64,000 nt of DNA from assembly GCF_000321225.1 (NCBI RefSeq), contig NW_004450266.1, positions 6,969,804 to 7,033,803 of the forward strand. The letters run 5' to 3'. Of this stretch, positions 52,317 through 62,467 are shown piece by piece. A program made the position numbers and the translations under genes. The stretch comes from Odobenus rosmarus divergens. Its lineage: Eukaryota; Chordata; Mammalia; Carnivora; Odobenidae. The stretch's first letter is position 1; every line of letters starts with the position of its first letter. The notes below the pieces were generated by a model. That model worked only from the letters and a program-made list of their open reading frames with translations. It did no database searches and was not told the origin of the DNA.

Positions 52317-53803
52317 TGGTAAATTCAAGTTAGTTAACATACAGTGTAGCTGTGGTTTCAGGAGTAGAATTAGTGAGTCTTCACTTACATATAACACCCA
52401 GTGCTCATCCCAACAAGTACCCTTCTTAATGCCCATCACCCATTTAGCCCAACCCCCCACCAACCTCCCCTCCAGTAACGCTAAGTTTGTTCTCTATAGT
52501 TAAGAGTCTCTTATGGTTTGCCTCCCACTCTGTTTTCATCTTATTTTTCCTTCCCTTCCCCTATGTTCATCTGTTTTGTTTCTTAAATTTCACATATGAG
52601 TGAAATGATACAGTATTTATCTTTCTCTGACTGATTTATTTCGCTTAGCATAATACACTCTCATTCTATCCACTTTGTTGCAAATGGCAAGATTTCATTC
52701 TTTTTTTTCTTTAAAGATTGGTTTATTTTAAAGAGAGAGAACGAAAGAGTGAGCATGAGTAGCGGGAGGGGCAGAGGGAGAAGGAGGCAAGCAGTCTCCC
52801 TGCTGAGTGGGGAGTCCAATGCAGGGCTCAACCCCAGGACCCTGAGATCATGACCTGAGCTGAAATCCAGAGTCAGATGCTTAACCAAACAACTGAGCCA
52901 CCCAGGTGCCCCAACATTTTGTCCTTTTTGATCACTGAGTAATAGTCCATTGTATATGTATACCACATCTTCTTTATCCATTCATCAGTTGATGAACATC
53001 TGGGCTCTTTTCATAATTTGACTATTGTAGATGCTGCTGCTATAAATGTTGGGGTGCATGTGCCCCTTCAAATCAGTATTTTTGAATCCTTTTGATAAAC
53101 ACCTAGTAGGACAATTGCTGGGTCATAGGGTAGTCCTATTTTTAACTTTTTGAGGAACCTCCATACTGTTTTCCAGAGTGGCTGCACCAGCTTGCATTCC
53201 CACCAACAGTGCAAAAGGGTTCCCCTTTCTCCGCATCCTCGCCAACATCTGTGTTTCCTGACTTGTTAATTTTAGCCATTCTGACTGGTATGAGATTGTA
53301 CCTCATTGTGGTTTTGATTTGTATTTCCCTGATGATGAGTGATGTTGAGCACCTTTTCATGTGTCTGTTAGCCATCTATATGTCTTCTTTGGAAGAGTGT
53401 CTATTCATGTCTTATGCCCATTTCTTAATTGGATTATTTGTTTTTGGGTGTTGAGTTTGATAAGTTCTTTATAGATTCTGGATACTAACCCTTTATCTGA
53501 TATGTCATTTGCAAATATCTTCTCCCCTTCCATCAGTTGCCTTTTAGTTTTGTTGATTGTTTGCTTCACTGTGCAGAAGCTTTTTATCTTGATGAAGCCC
53601 CAATAGTTTATTTTTGTTTTTGTATCCCTTGCCTCCGGAGACGTATCTAGGAAGAAGTTGTTGTAGCTGAGGTCCAAAAGATTGCTGCCAGTGTTCTCCT
53701 CTAGGATTTTGATGGATTTCTGTCTTACATTTAGGTTTTTCATCCATTTTGAATTTACTTTTGTGTATGGTGTAAGGAAGTGGTCCAGTTTCATTCTTTT
53801 GCA
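52317..53803 (-). mobile_element. Carnivore-type LINE-1 fragment, reverse orientation
   Basis: The left part (antisense 3' untranslated region) reads 'attcaagttagttaacatac' and 'cccagtgctcatcccaacaa'. The right part is antisense ORF2 C-terminus, for example 'ctggtatgagattgtacctc' and 'ctgatatgtcatttgcaaat'. The minus frame 53405-53842 includes KIFANDISDKGLVSRIYKEL, a typical ORF2 C-terminal segment, but the frame breaks downstream. The 16-base flanks 52301-52316 and 53804-53819 differ at one base. The copy is 5'-truncated, shows no poly-A tail at its 3' edge, and cannot be active. Confidence 0.95.
52701..52912 (-). mobile_element. SINEC inside LINE-1, reverse orientation
   Basis: 'ctttaaagattggtttattt', 'cagggctcaaccccaggacc', 'ctgagatcatgacctgagct' and 'actgagccacccaggtgccc' give the reversed element. 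LINE-1 sequence resumes after it at 'ttttgatcactgagtaatag', so it inserted after the LINE-1. Confidence 0.96.
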
Positions 53804-53870
53804 GGACATGGGCCCTTCTAATTCCAAGCCCAATCCATGCATTTTCTACCATGCTTCTAGACTACCTTCT

Positions 53871-53884
53871 AAAAAAAAAAAAAA
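53871..53884 (+). repeat. A14 tract
   Basis: A pure A run directly after the MIR piece. It could be an expanded MIR-edge sequence, as it is not at the LINE-1 3' edge. Confidence 0.9.
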
Positions 53885-53939
53885 TGACAGTATAACCCTC
53901 AGCCAATAACTAAATCATTAATGAATTGATTGGATAATT

Positions 53940-54045
53940 AAATATTTATTAAGCCTCGACTATATGCCAGGCACAGTGCTGGGTCCCATTTCACATTTAT
54001 CTATCCAGCAAACTCAGCCATCTAAAACTCTTCTGAGAAACAAGA
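53940..54045 (-). mobile_element. MIR/L2-type end, reverse orientation
   Basis: 'atttattaagcctcgactat' and 'tgccaggcacagtgctgggt' are the reversed terminus common to MIR and L2. Confidence 0.6.
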
Positions 54046-54164
54046 ATTATGCAAAAAAGCTTCTGAGCCACCCAAACATATCATAATGTTCACACACTTC
54101 ATTTATTTGAGAAATACTCCCCCAGCTTCTTCACTTCCTCTATACACAATGTTGATAATCTGGT

Positions 54165-54390
54165 CATCTAAAATCAGAGATCTGGGTATTTCAGATCTGT
54201 CACTCCCGAGCTACGTGGTCTTGGGTGACTTATCCCCTTCAAGCTGGTTTACCATATTTAAAGTAGGAGTAATCTCAGAAGATGGTTTTGAAGGCTGATT
54301 TAGAAAATGTATGTCAGGTGACTATTCCAGTAACTGATACCTAGTAGGAGCTGAATATCCATTTACTTTTAGCAGTAGTTACAGCATTAT
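54165..54390 (+). mobile_element. MIR
   Basis: 'tcactcccgagctacgtggt', 'cttgggtgacttatcccctt' and 'gatacctagtaggagctgaa' are in MIR order. Confidence 0.77.
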
Positions 54391-54394
54391 TCAT

Positions 54395-55160
54395 TCAGTA
54401 CGGAAACACTTACTATGCATCACTGATTCCCAACACACCATCTCTCCATGCTCTGCACTAATTTTCTCCTAAGAAAATGCCTAGGAAATCAGCTGTGAGA
54501 CTGAGAGAAGCCAAGTACAAGGCTGAGCAGGGTGCCAGGCACAGGGAAGGCACATAGAAGTGCTGGTGCTTCCCACTGAGGGATCTTCTCTGGCTAGAGG
54601 GTCATTGTTTGTGTTTGTGTTGAGGCTACCTAGGATGCAAGGTACAAGGTAGGAGGTGACAGAGCTAGACGAGGAATACACATCTGGTGACTTTCAAACC
54701 TGTGCCCGGGAGTAATTAGATTGGAGACATTTGTCCCAAGTGGGGAATGCATGTCCACGCCATTGAGGGTCAACCCTGCTGCCCTACGCTCCCTTTTGCA
54801 TCTTTCAAAAGTTCTGCTGTAACTTTGGTTCTTCTAATTGAGGCTGTCTGGTTTCCCGGCATTAAAGAAAGGAATGGTCCTAGGAAATATTGCCTTCTAT
54901 CAATCCAGCCTTAGACACAATTCAATTTCTTAATGACATTTGTGATCATTATGCCATGTTTCTAAATGAAAATGAATAACTGAAGTTCTAATTATTACAG
55001 GAGTCAATAGAAGGCGAATCTAGACAGCAACCTGCTAGGCAAAGGCTTTAACGCTCAATCATTTCTTAAATCCAACAAGTGTCTGGTTATTCAATTATTT
55101 AGCAAACATGCAACTCTGGGGCTATATCCTGGTAAGAAGTTTAAAGTTAAAAGGACCCAG
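54395..55160. other. Unassigned sequence, AT-rich candidate regulatory DNA
   Basis: 54750-55130 holds no recognised repeat and is dense in TAAT cores (see findings). No gene is recognised. Confidence 0.43.
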
Positions 55161-55164
55161 TAGT

Positions 55165-55206
55165 GTTTTTATTTTTTGTTTTTTGGGTTTTTTTTTTTTT
55201 TTTTTT
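55165..55206 (+). repeat. T-rich tract with T22 run
   Basis: An interrupted T-rich stretch ends in 22 consecutive T at the edge of the LINE-1 remnant. Confidence 0.93.
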
Positions 55207-55229
55207 GAGAAGCTGTAAATGTTGGGCTT

Positions 55230-56610
55230 CTGGTTTCCAGTTCCGACAATATGGTAGACTAAATTTACAGGCTTTCCCTCTTGACCAAAACCATATAAAA
55301 ATGTGGGACAAAATTAAACGGAAAAATTAAATCAGGAACATTAAACTAGAGCACGGAGTGGAAGAAGTGAAGTGGAAGTGACCCACAAGTATGTGAGACA
55401 CAAACGTGGACATAACAGCTAAGGACTGGGGTTTTAACAACCCCGTGGGGGAAAGAAGATGGAGACCCAGTGGCATGGGAGGCAGGGGGTGGGAATGAAG
55501 CCCCTGTCAGGCTCTCGAAAGGGTCTCTTTCCTCCACAAATGAGATCTCTGTCCATTGAACTATAGTCGAGGCAAAGAAGCTTGCTTTTGCTCAGGGCTC
55601 TGGGAAGAAAACAAAATTACCCCCTGATACAGACAACTCAATCTTGTACCATATGCCGTACAAAGTCCAAATTTACACCACCTCTGGGTTGCAGGAATCC
55701 TAAACCAAGAAATTAATGTAGGTCGCCTGGGTGGCTCAGTCGGTTAAGCGACTGCCTTCGGCTCAGGGCATGATCCTGGAGTCCCGGGATCGAGTCCCGC
55801 ATCGGGCTCCCCGTTCAGCGGGGAGTCTGCTTCTCCCTCCAACCCTCCCCCATCTCATGTGCTCTCTCTGTCTCTCATTCTCGCTCTCTCAAATAAATAA
55901 GTAAAAATCTTAAAAAAAAAAAAAAAGAAATTAATGTAAAATCTGGCCCGGGGCCAGCGAAAGCTCTGTGTCATTTGGTCAAATCAGGCACAAAATAACT
56001 CTATAGAGTCTGTAAGGGCACTTCCATAACCCTGAATGGAGGGAAATCCCACTCAAATAAATAAAACAATAACCACAACTAAAACCACATCACCTAAAGA
56101 TGGGCTTACAGAAAAAAAAAAAAAAATTAGCCAAGAAAACACTTTACCAGCAGGCACAACAAGGAGGCTTAACACCCTCGAAATACTAAAATTATCTGAT
56201 AGATTATAAATGTATTTAAATGACTAAAAAAGAAAAGTGAAGGAATAAAAGTCATATTAAAAGAACAAGACACGCCATGAAAAAAAATAAAGGCAGGTTT
56301 GAAAGAGAACCAAATAAAACCAGGGAAATGAAAAAAACAAAACACCGTCACTAAAATTAAAATCCAGAGGCTAAATGATACAGCAGATTATGTGCAGCTG
56401 AAGTAAGATCTAGGGAGCTCAAAGATAGGTTTGAGGAAATTTGCCATAATGTAGCTCAGGGAGATAGACAGAAAATATGACAGATGTATTAAAACAAGGT
56501 GGACAGAATCAGAAGAGGTAACAAAGATCTCATGGGAATTTCAAAAGACAAGAATGGGGGAGAGGAGATACTTGAAGAACAAACAGCTCAGAATATTCCA
56601 GAACTGAGAA
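55230..56610 (+). mobile_element. LINE-1 5' region (old, L1M group), interrupted by SINEC
   Basis: 'gacaatatggtagactaaat', 'aatgtgggacaaaattaaac', 'gaagatggagacccagtggc', 'attagccaagaaaacacttt', 'aagagaaccaaataaaacca' and 'agcagattatgtgcagctga' resemble the long 5' region and start of ORF1 of old LINE-1. Stops occur throughout. Confidence 0.62.
55721..55924 (+). mobile_element. SINEC, near-intact
   Basis: 'ggtcgcctgggtggctcagt', 'cggttaagcgactgccttcg', 'cctggagtcccgggatcgag', 'tcccgcatcgggctccccgt' and the tail with A16 are all present. The A-box-like TGGCTCAGTCGG and B-box-like GATCGAGTCCC are intact. The direct repeat aagaaattaatgta is perfect (55707-55720 and 55925-55938). It is one of the youngest copies here. 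Confidence 0.98.
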
Positions 56611-56785
56611 TGACATAAAACTACAGCATAGTAAAGGCAAAGAAAAAAAAATTGTAAAAGCTCTCTGAGTGTTAGTTTCCTTTAGTTTTCTCAAGAAGAT
56701 CAATCCTTGGGAAGCTGAAGAATGAAGAGATGATAAGAGTGGGTGGATGAAAAGAAGCACAAGACTCGGCAGTCATCCAGGGGGA
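56611..56785. other. Unassigned short stretch
   Basis: Probably more LINE-1 remnant, but too diverged to assign. Confidence 0.3.
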
Positions 56786-56789
56786 GAAT

Positions 56790-57165
56790 GGCGCTACGTC
56801 AAGAGTCCACTCTAGTGTGTCAGCCAGGGAACGAGGACAAGCACTCTGTCCCAGGAAGTGTATGGAGTGGAAGACTGTATTATTGTTCCTAATTCTTCAT
56901 CCCTCATCTCATGGCCCTCGCTCTGAACTTTCTAGTGCTTCTCAAAGAAGGCAGACGGTTGAGACGCTGCCCCAGGGACCCCATGGATCCAAGGAAATGA
57001 AGAGCTCATGGATCCAACCTGCAGAGCGGAGCCACGCCCAGCTGAGTGCAGGTTAGATCCGCTGACACCCAACTGATGCCCAGACACAGGAGCAGGAATA
57101 AATTATTGCTTTAAGCCGCTGAATTTTCCAGTGTCTTGTTAATGCTGCATGATGTAGCAACAGTT
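56790..57165 (+). mobile_element. Unclassified old repeat, LTR-like 3' end
   Basis: The end 'gcaggaataaattattgctt', 'taagccgctgaattttccag' and 'gatgtagcaacagttgccta' follows a widespread LTR-like ending whose family I cannot name. Confidence 0.38.
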
Positions 57166-57169
57166 GCCT

Positions 57170-57300
57170 AAAACATATATTATCTCAACAGACTTCCCAA
57201 CTCTGAAGTAGGCACTGTTGCTCATCTCATAGTTAAGGAAACTCAAAGGCTCTAAGAAGCAAGAAATAATGCAGCTTGCAAGAAAAGTTCAAGAACTGAG
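57170..57300 (-). mobile_element. MIR fragment, reverse orientation
   Basis: 'gaagtaggcactgttgctca' and 'catagttaaggaaactcaaa' follow reversed MIR. Confidence 0.65.
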
Positions 57301-57304
57301 GCTT

Positions 57305-58025
57305 ATTCTGTATGTAAAGCCTCAACTTCTAGCTTCTATACTGGACTGCCCTCAACCCATGTTTGTTGGGTGGATGGATGAATGGACAGAGCAAATAACA
57401 ACCCATCTACTGGGGCCAAAACATCAGCTGCACTCACCCAAACTCACACTCAGGGCCTGACCACCTTCAGGCCAGGACTAACTCATCAATGTACCCAAGG
57501 AGGCTCATTTTTCCTTTTATGGGGTGTCTAATGCACAAAGAGCTTGCCCAGAAAATGAATCCTCTTCATGCCAGGAAAATAAAACGCATGAAAGTAGAGA
57601 ATAATCACAGCCTGTCAGACTCCTTGGCATGCTGATGATCTTCATGGTCCAGCAGATGGTGTCAAGGATGTGACCCCCGGAGGCTCACAACAGGCAGCTG
57701 GTGAAGGCCTCATCTAAATGGACAGCACGGAGTCCCACAGCTGATCCGTGTCTTAGTGCATGGTACTTAGCAGCTGCCAGAGCACGGTTTGACTGGTAGA
57801 GTTCCCCTTCTGAACCACTGGGATTCTAAATAATTAATTGCCTTGTTCTACTCGGGGTGGGAACAGACAGACCCTTCTGAGAGGTTACAGAGGTTCCCTG
57901 CTCAAGCAGCAGAGTATAAAGATGTTCAGACCCACAGCCCTCCCTGCGATTTGCCATCTCAATACAAACGGAAATAAAATCAATGATAAAATTAAAATAT
58001 TTGAGATTTGGATGCTGCATTTGAT
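57305..58025. other. Unassigned non-coding sequence
   Basis: No gene or repeat is recognised. Confidence 0.4.
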
Positions 58026-58029
58026 TTAA

Positions 58030-58830
58030 CAAAATACTTTAAAATTTATTTCTGGTCCAGTAGGAGAAAAAAATAGACAAGGATATGAATAGTCTGTTCA
58101 GAGAAGAACAAATACAAACAGATAATAAACATATGAAAAGATGTTTGGCTGCACTGATAATTAAAGAAATGCAGATAAAAACAACAATGAAATAGCATTT
58201 TTTTCCCCACCAGGCTGACAACAATGGAAAAACCTGATAATTTCCAGTATGTGCCCCTAGGAAAGGGGCACTCTCAGCTTCTGCCAACATTTTGCAGGAC
58301 ACAGTGGCAATATGCACCAAAATTTAACTTTACCTACTTTTTGGTATCAGTTCTAGTCTTAGTAATAGGCTCTCCAGTCATCCCCCTAAATACGCCTGGA
58401 TAGGCAATGTGCAGAATTCACTAAAGAGTTCAAAACATAAAGAGTATCTAGTTCAAAAAACGATAAAGACTTGAGTGTCTCTGGGCAGAGAAGGAGGTTA
58501 ACCACCTCTGGTATGTTCAAACTCTGTAAGGATATGCAAAGGTTAACAAGAGTGAGTTCTATAAGGATTAAGAATGAAACATCTAAATACGTGTCAAGGA
58601 AAAACAAAAGGTGCAGACGGTGGATAAAATGACCTCTTGTGGTGTAAATAAAACAGGAGTCTCCTTTTTTTTCTTCTGGAAAAATACCAACAAACTTTCC
58701 AAGTGGTCACCTTCGGGGAGAGGCAAGGAGGAGCCTCAGACGAGTTAATGTATTTTGTTTTATCTTTCTGTACCCTGCACTTTCTGACCATGTACATCTA
58801 TTCTTTTTTCTTTAAGTTAATAGGAGTTAT
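58030..58830 (+). mobile_element. LINE-1 3' end remnant (old)
   Basis: 'taaacatatgaaaagatgtt', 'aattaaagaaatgcagataa' and 'caccaggctgacaacaatgg' are sense LINE-1 ORF2 C-terminus. 'gttttatctttctgtaccct' is like an L1M 3' end. Decay is heavy. Confidence 0.62.
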
Positions 58831-58834
58831 CTGG

Positions 58835-59745
58835 GCAGTGAGATTTAAAAGCCATTTTTTGTTTTCCTTTCCCTCAGACACATGAAAGAGCTAATAAATG
58901 TTATGACTCAGTGGAATACTCTGCATTGACTCTCATGTACTCCAGCGCCAGGCCAGCGGGGTGGGGGCGTAGGGAAGAGGGGGTGAAGCTGGGGAGGCTG
59001 GGAGCACCATGCCCCCCACGCCAGTGGAAGAAAACCTGTGCACTGGCAAGCACAAGCAGGGGAGATTTTTTGAATCCCTGCCTGGGTTCCTTGGGAAAGC
59101 CCAAGCTGTTCTCCCATAGGGACAACTAGAAAAAGAAGGAACTGGGACCTGGAAGGGGCAAAGAGCACAGTGGATGTCTCGGTAGAACAGATGCTCTCGC
59201 GTGCAGGCTTGAAAACCTTGAAGGAGATCAGGGAAAGTCTCGAGCTCCTGGGAGGACATCGTGGTGCCAGGAGAGCTGTAGGAGAATCCCCCCTGGGCTG
59301 AGAGGGTCCCTCTGGGCCGGGGAGCATGGGCAGGGGCCCCAAGGGTGACAGCTCTGGAGGCCACAGCGGAGGGGCAGGCATGGTAAAATTCTGCCGGTTG
59401 AGAAGGAAGAAGAAAGGCGCCTGCTCTTTTCCATCTCAAGTGTCCAAGTGCATTTTCCCACTGGACTCTCCACTGAGTAGCACAGCGACCCCTCTCTCCT
59501 TTATCATTCGGGGCCCAGCATGCAGTCGGGCGTGTCCGGGGACCGAAGGGGATGCTGACACCATCTGCTCCTTCTGGCCTCCCCTTTTCCTGCCACCTGG
59601 TTTGCATCTCACCCCGATCCCTGCAAGACCACAGCCAGGTGATTTACACATGCGAAGAAGTTCAAAGAACTCCTCCTGGGAAGGCTGACCTATTTCACCA
59701 CTTTGGTGATATCTGAGCAATAAAGATTCATTTGAGTCTATTAGA
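58835..59745. other. Unassigned GC-rich sequence with long minus frames
   Basis: Minus frames of 224 codons (58933-59607) and 157 codons (58908-59381) overlap in different phases, which argues against coding. Neither shows a domain I know. AATAAA at 59719-59724 on plus could be a polyadenylation signal, but no exon leads to it. A G-quadruplex motif lies at 58958-58983. Confidence 0.45.
58958..58983 (+). other. G-quadruplex motif
   Basis: G runs of 4, 5, 3 and 5 are separated by T, CGTA and AAGA. More G runs follow to 59012. Confidence 0.75.
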
Positions 59746-60190
59746 TCAAATGTAAAAATAAAATTAAAATTAATTAAAAACTACAGCATACAGCTCCTTA
59801 CAAAAACACCTTTGATGTGCATTCCGCACATACAACAGCTGCAGTTAGAGAAGGCAATGAGGTTTCAATTATCCCAGCTACTGGCGGAAAGAGATAACGT
59901 GGATAAAAGAAATCCAGATATAATCAACGTTTAAAAATTCTTTATTCTTTCTATTTCAACTTGGTTCTTAACACGCTCTTGTGAGAACCTATAAGGAGGG
60001 TTCAGATTTGCTTAGTCTTCTCTCTTCTGTCCCTTTTCCTAAGAGGGAGAGATGTTAATAAGGTAAGGAAAACAAGGGGCCCACACTGAGAGCCCACTGT
60101 TTGGTCAGGACAGGGCTGGGCTGGACATTCTCCATTTGCCCCTCTAGCTTCTTTCTCTACCCTTTCTTATGTTGCCCTGGACTCCAGAAG
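59746..60190. other. Unassigned AT-rich sequence, candidate regulatory DNA
   Basis: It holds a 6-5-6 inverted repeat at 59815-59831 and a CAGCTG at 59836-59841 (see findings). No repeat family is recognised. Confidence 0.4.
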
Positions 60191-60194
60191 GCTG

Positions 60195-60560
60195 ACCTTT
60201 GGGGTATTATCATTGATTTTCCTTCCCCTCTGGTATCTGGTTGGGTTTAGCCAGAGGGAGGCACCATGCTCAGGGTGGGATGAAAAGGGGGCTGGGGTAA
60301 TTTTTCCCCCGGCCCCTCCCTGCTAGGCCATGAATGGCAGTGGTTTATTTCTTCTTCCTAAGGCCATGGCTCCTATTCAGGCTTCTCTCCTGCAGGTACA
60401 ACTCCTTCCCTTTTAGGCCTACAGATGGTAATGGTTCCTTGCTGTTGCTAATTCTGGGGTGCTGCACCATCCCTTACTGCTTTCCTGAGACACTGACCTT
60501 CGTTAAACTCTTCCTCAATTACCCCATTTGAGAGTGTTACCAGTTCCCTGCACTTACCAC
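60195..60560 (+). mobile_element. Unclassified old repeat, same family as 31960-32500
   Basis: 'gtttagccagagggaggcac', 'ggtgctgcaccatcccttac', 'gttaaactcttcctcaatta' and 'ccccatttgagagtgttacc' form the 3' part of a widespread mammalian repeat that I cannot name. Confidence 0.4.
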
Positions 60561-60561
60561 T

Positions 60562-60715
60562 GATCATCTCATTTAGTATACACATTCCCCAGAGGAATGG
60601 ACAACTTTAAAGAGGACAGCTGATTTGTCTATGGTCACACCTCCAGGAATTGGCAGAACTAGAATCCCAAGCTGGGGCTGTCCAACCCTGAAGCTTAGAA
60701 AGCTGACAACCTGGT
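60562..60715 (-). mobile_element. MIR, reverse orientation
   Basis: 'gatcatctcatttagtatac', 'gatttgtctatggtcacacc' and 'aattggcagaactagaatcc' follow reversed MIR. Confidence 0.75.
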
Positions 60716-60719
60716 CACA

Positions 60720-61035
60720 TCACTGAGAAACTAGAGCCATCAGCGAGAATTTGCAAAATGATGCCAACTGCAACATAACCACTTAAAAATTATCAGAGTT
60801 TAAAGGATTAAGAATGTCTATGACAGGTGTGTCTGGATCCAGTAGGAATCCTGCCCTCCATCAGTTACTTTGCCTTTTGGATTCCAACTCCTAACATCTT
60901 GCTCCTGGACTCGGAGCCTCACACTGGCCACCTTCAGATTTCATGATCTTCACTGGGCTGTCGGGCTTTCTGGGGATGGGGCTTTTGGAAGCAAGAGGGA
61001 AGCTCAGTTAGGTAACTGATCAACCCTTTCTATCT
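60720..61035. other. Unassigned non-coding sequence
   Basis: No gene or repeat is recognised. Confidence 0.4.
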
Positions 61036-61039
61036 CTAT

Positions 61040-61500
61040 TCATCCATCCATCTGGTTACACCACAATTACTAAGGGACTGTTCTGTTCCAGGCCCTGTGG
61101 GGTTGCCAAGATGCACAAGACATGGCAGGACATCCAGACAGGCCACTGTCCTATGCTGTGAAGAGATCCGTACAGGGTAGGGTGTAAGGGCAGCTGAGGA
61201 CGCCTCGCCTAGCTGGGATCAGTGGTAAAGTCTTCCCGGAGAAGGCAACCCCTGAGTCGCATTTTAAGGTGTGAGGAGGAGTTGGTGTGCTGGGGGAATG
61301 GGAGGCAGGGCAGCGAGGCAGGTACAGTCCAGGCAGAGGAGGTAGTCTGACCAAAACATGATGTGCGTTTATCGTTTCCAAGCACGGGATGCATCTGGGG
61401 GGTAGGAGATGGCCTAAGAAGGCACATAAAGACCAGTTATGGTGGACCTCGTTCAGTGTATCAAGGAACTAGGCCTAAGTAATGAGACAAGGACCCAGGG
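61040..61500 (-). mobile_element. L2 3' region, reverse orientation
   Basis: 'ctgttctgttccaggccctg', 'gtcttcccggagaaggcaac', 'acagtccaggcagaggaggt' and 'agaccagttatggtggacct' are in reversed L2 order. Confidence 0.65.
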
Positions 61501-61672
61501 GCCAGGCCAGCCTAGAAGCCTCAAAAGCTGGATACTGTCTCCCAAAGAAAACATGTTATACCTTCTTAAGTAACTGATACAACATTTTTTTTCACTATCC
61601 AGGAGTAAATACCATAGTTTAATGAATCCCAATAGACCAATCACTCAGGATGTTGTTCCCTGATCTCCAGTT
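61501..61672. other. Unassigned short stretch
   Basis: Nothing is recognised. The target site of the 5S insertion begins at 61673. Confidence 0.35.
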
Positions 61673-61687
61673 TCAGATCAGGATTGG
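61673..61687 (+). repeat. 15-base target-site duplication, left copy
   Basis: tcagatcaggattgg is identical to 61725-61739 and brackets the 5S rRNA fragment. Confidence 0.95.
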
Positions 61688-61724
61688 GTCTACGGCCATA
61701 CCACCCTGAACGCGCCCGATCTCG
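61688..61724 (+). pseudogene. Truncated 5S rRNA retropseudogene
   Basis: The sequence starts gtctacggccataccaccct, exactly the mature 5' end of vertebrate 5S rRNA. It matches without a mismatch for 37 bases, or 39 if the shared TC at 61725-61726 is counted. It then stops, so about the last 80 of 120 bases are absent, and with them the internal promoter. There is no poly-A tail. With a perfect 15-base duplication on each side, it fits the known class of 3'-truncated, tailless RNA retropseudogenes made by the LINE-1 machinery. It cannot encode a functional 5S RNA. Confidence 0.94.
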
Positions 61725-61739
61725 TCAGATCAGGATTGG
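61725..61739 (+). repeat. 15-base target-site duplication, right copy
   Basis: tcagatcaggattgg follows the 5S fragment directly. Two bases (TC) are shared with the 5S sequence, a microhomology at the junction. Confidence 0.95.
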
Positions 61740-62465
61740 ATGTAGGGCCTGAAGCACAAAGGTCCTCAGCTAGAAGGACAGAACAGTGGGAGAGGGTCCC
61801 AGGCCAGCTGGCAGAACACTGGCCACAGGTGTTCCCTAAAGCCCAACAGCAACTGTGGCGAGCAAATGCTGATCCACTCGCTTCTGTTCACCTGCACCTT
61901 GGAAGGGTGGAGGGTGAGCAGCACTCAGCTAATGCAATGAAGGTAATCAACAAGAAAAGTTGCCATGGGTCTTTGGCACATGGGCTGCCAGACCATCTGA
62001 CAGCCAGGCCGAGCCGCCCCAAGCAGAGTCTCCTGGAATTAAAGAGAATACACAGGCTACCAGGGCAGATCACGCAGAATTTCCACCGGACCATTATCAA
62101 GGCTACACTGCATGTGCTGTTCAGTAGAGGAAACTTCAAACTGAACTGGAGAGACCAGAGAGTATCCCAACTCCACAAATGCTATCATTAAAAATCATCA
62201 CAGATAATGTGGTTTTAATTAGAAGGGTTGAGATATTGGCAAATGTTCAAAAGACTTGTCATCTGAGAATCTGCCAGCATCATGGATGCAAATAGCCTGC
62301 AGAATGCGAGCCTGCTCAGGCAGAAGAGTTCGAGCCTTCTTGCAAACACCTGTGATTGAAGGGAGACACTCGATCTATGGTACAGACTGAGCAGATGGGA
62401 AATCTAGTGCTATCCTCCTTACATTAATGAGGAGGTGGAGGAGAAAGGTTTGGTGGCTTGTCATG
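61740..62465. other. Unassigned sequence with a 151-codon frame
   Basis: The plus frame 61736-62191 starts at TTG inside the target duplication and has no recognisable domain, so it is not credible as a gene. An exact octamer ATGCAAAT lies at 62286-62293. Confidence 0.42.
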
Positions 62466-62467
62466 TG

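Larger units (their letters stand above)
52115..53870 (-). mobile_element. MIR, reverse orientation, split by LINE-1
   Basis: The left piece (52115-52316) has 'tattttatagatgaggaaac' and 'tgaggcacaaagagtttaat'. The right piece (53820-53870) has 'aattccaagcccaatccatg' and 'ctaccatgcttctag', the reversed MIR 5' end. The join is interrupted by the LINE-1 at 52317-53803 and its target duplication. Confidence 0.82.

Noticed and set aside
53405..53842. 145-codon minus frame as a host gene
   Set aside because: It is the broken C-terminus of LINE-1 ORF2, with its first residues read from antisense MIR.
59719..59724. AATAAA as the end of a plus-strand gene
   Set aside because: The hexamer is frequent by chance and no exon leads into it.
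61688..61726. Functional 5S rRNA gene
   Set aside because: Only the first 39 of about 120 bases are present, and the internal promoter is missing.
61736..62191. 151-codon frame directly after the 5S fragment
   Set aside because: It starts at TTG within the target duplication and shows no domain or coding context.
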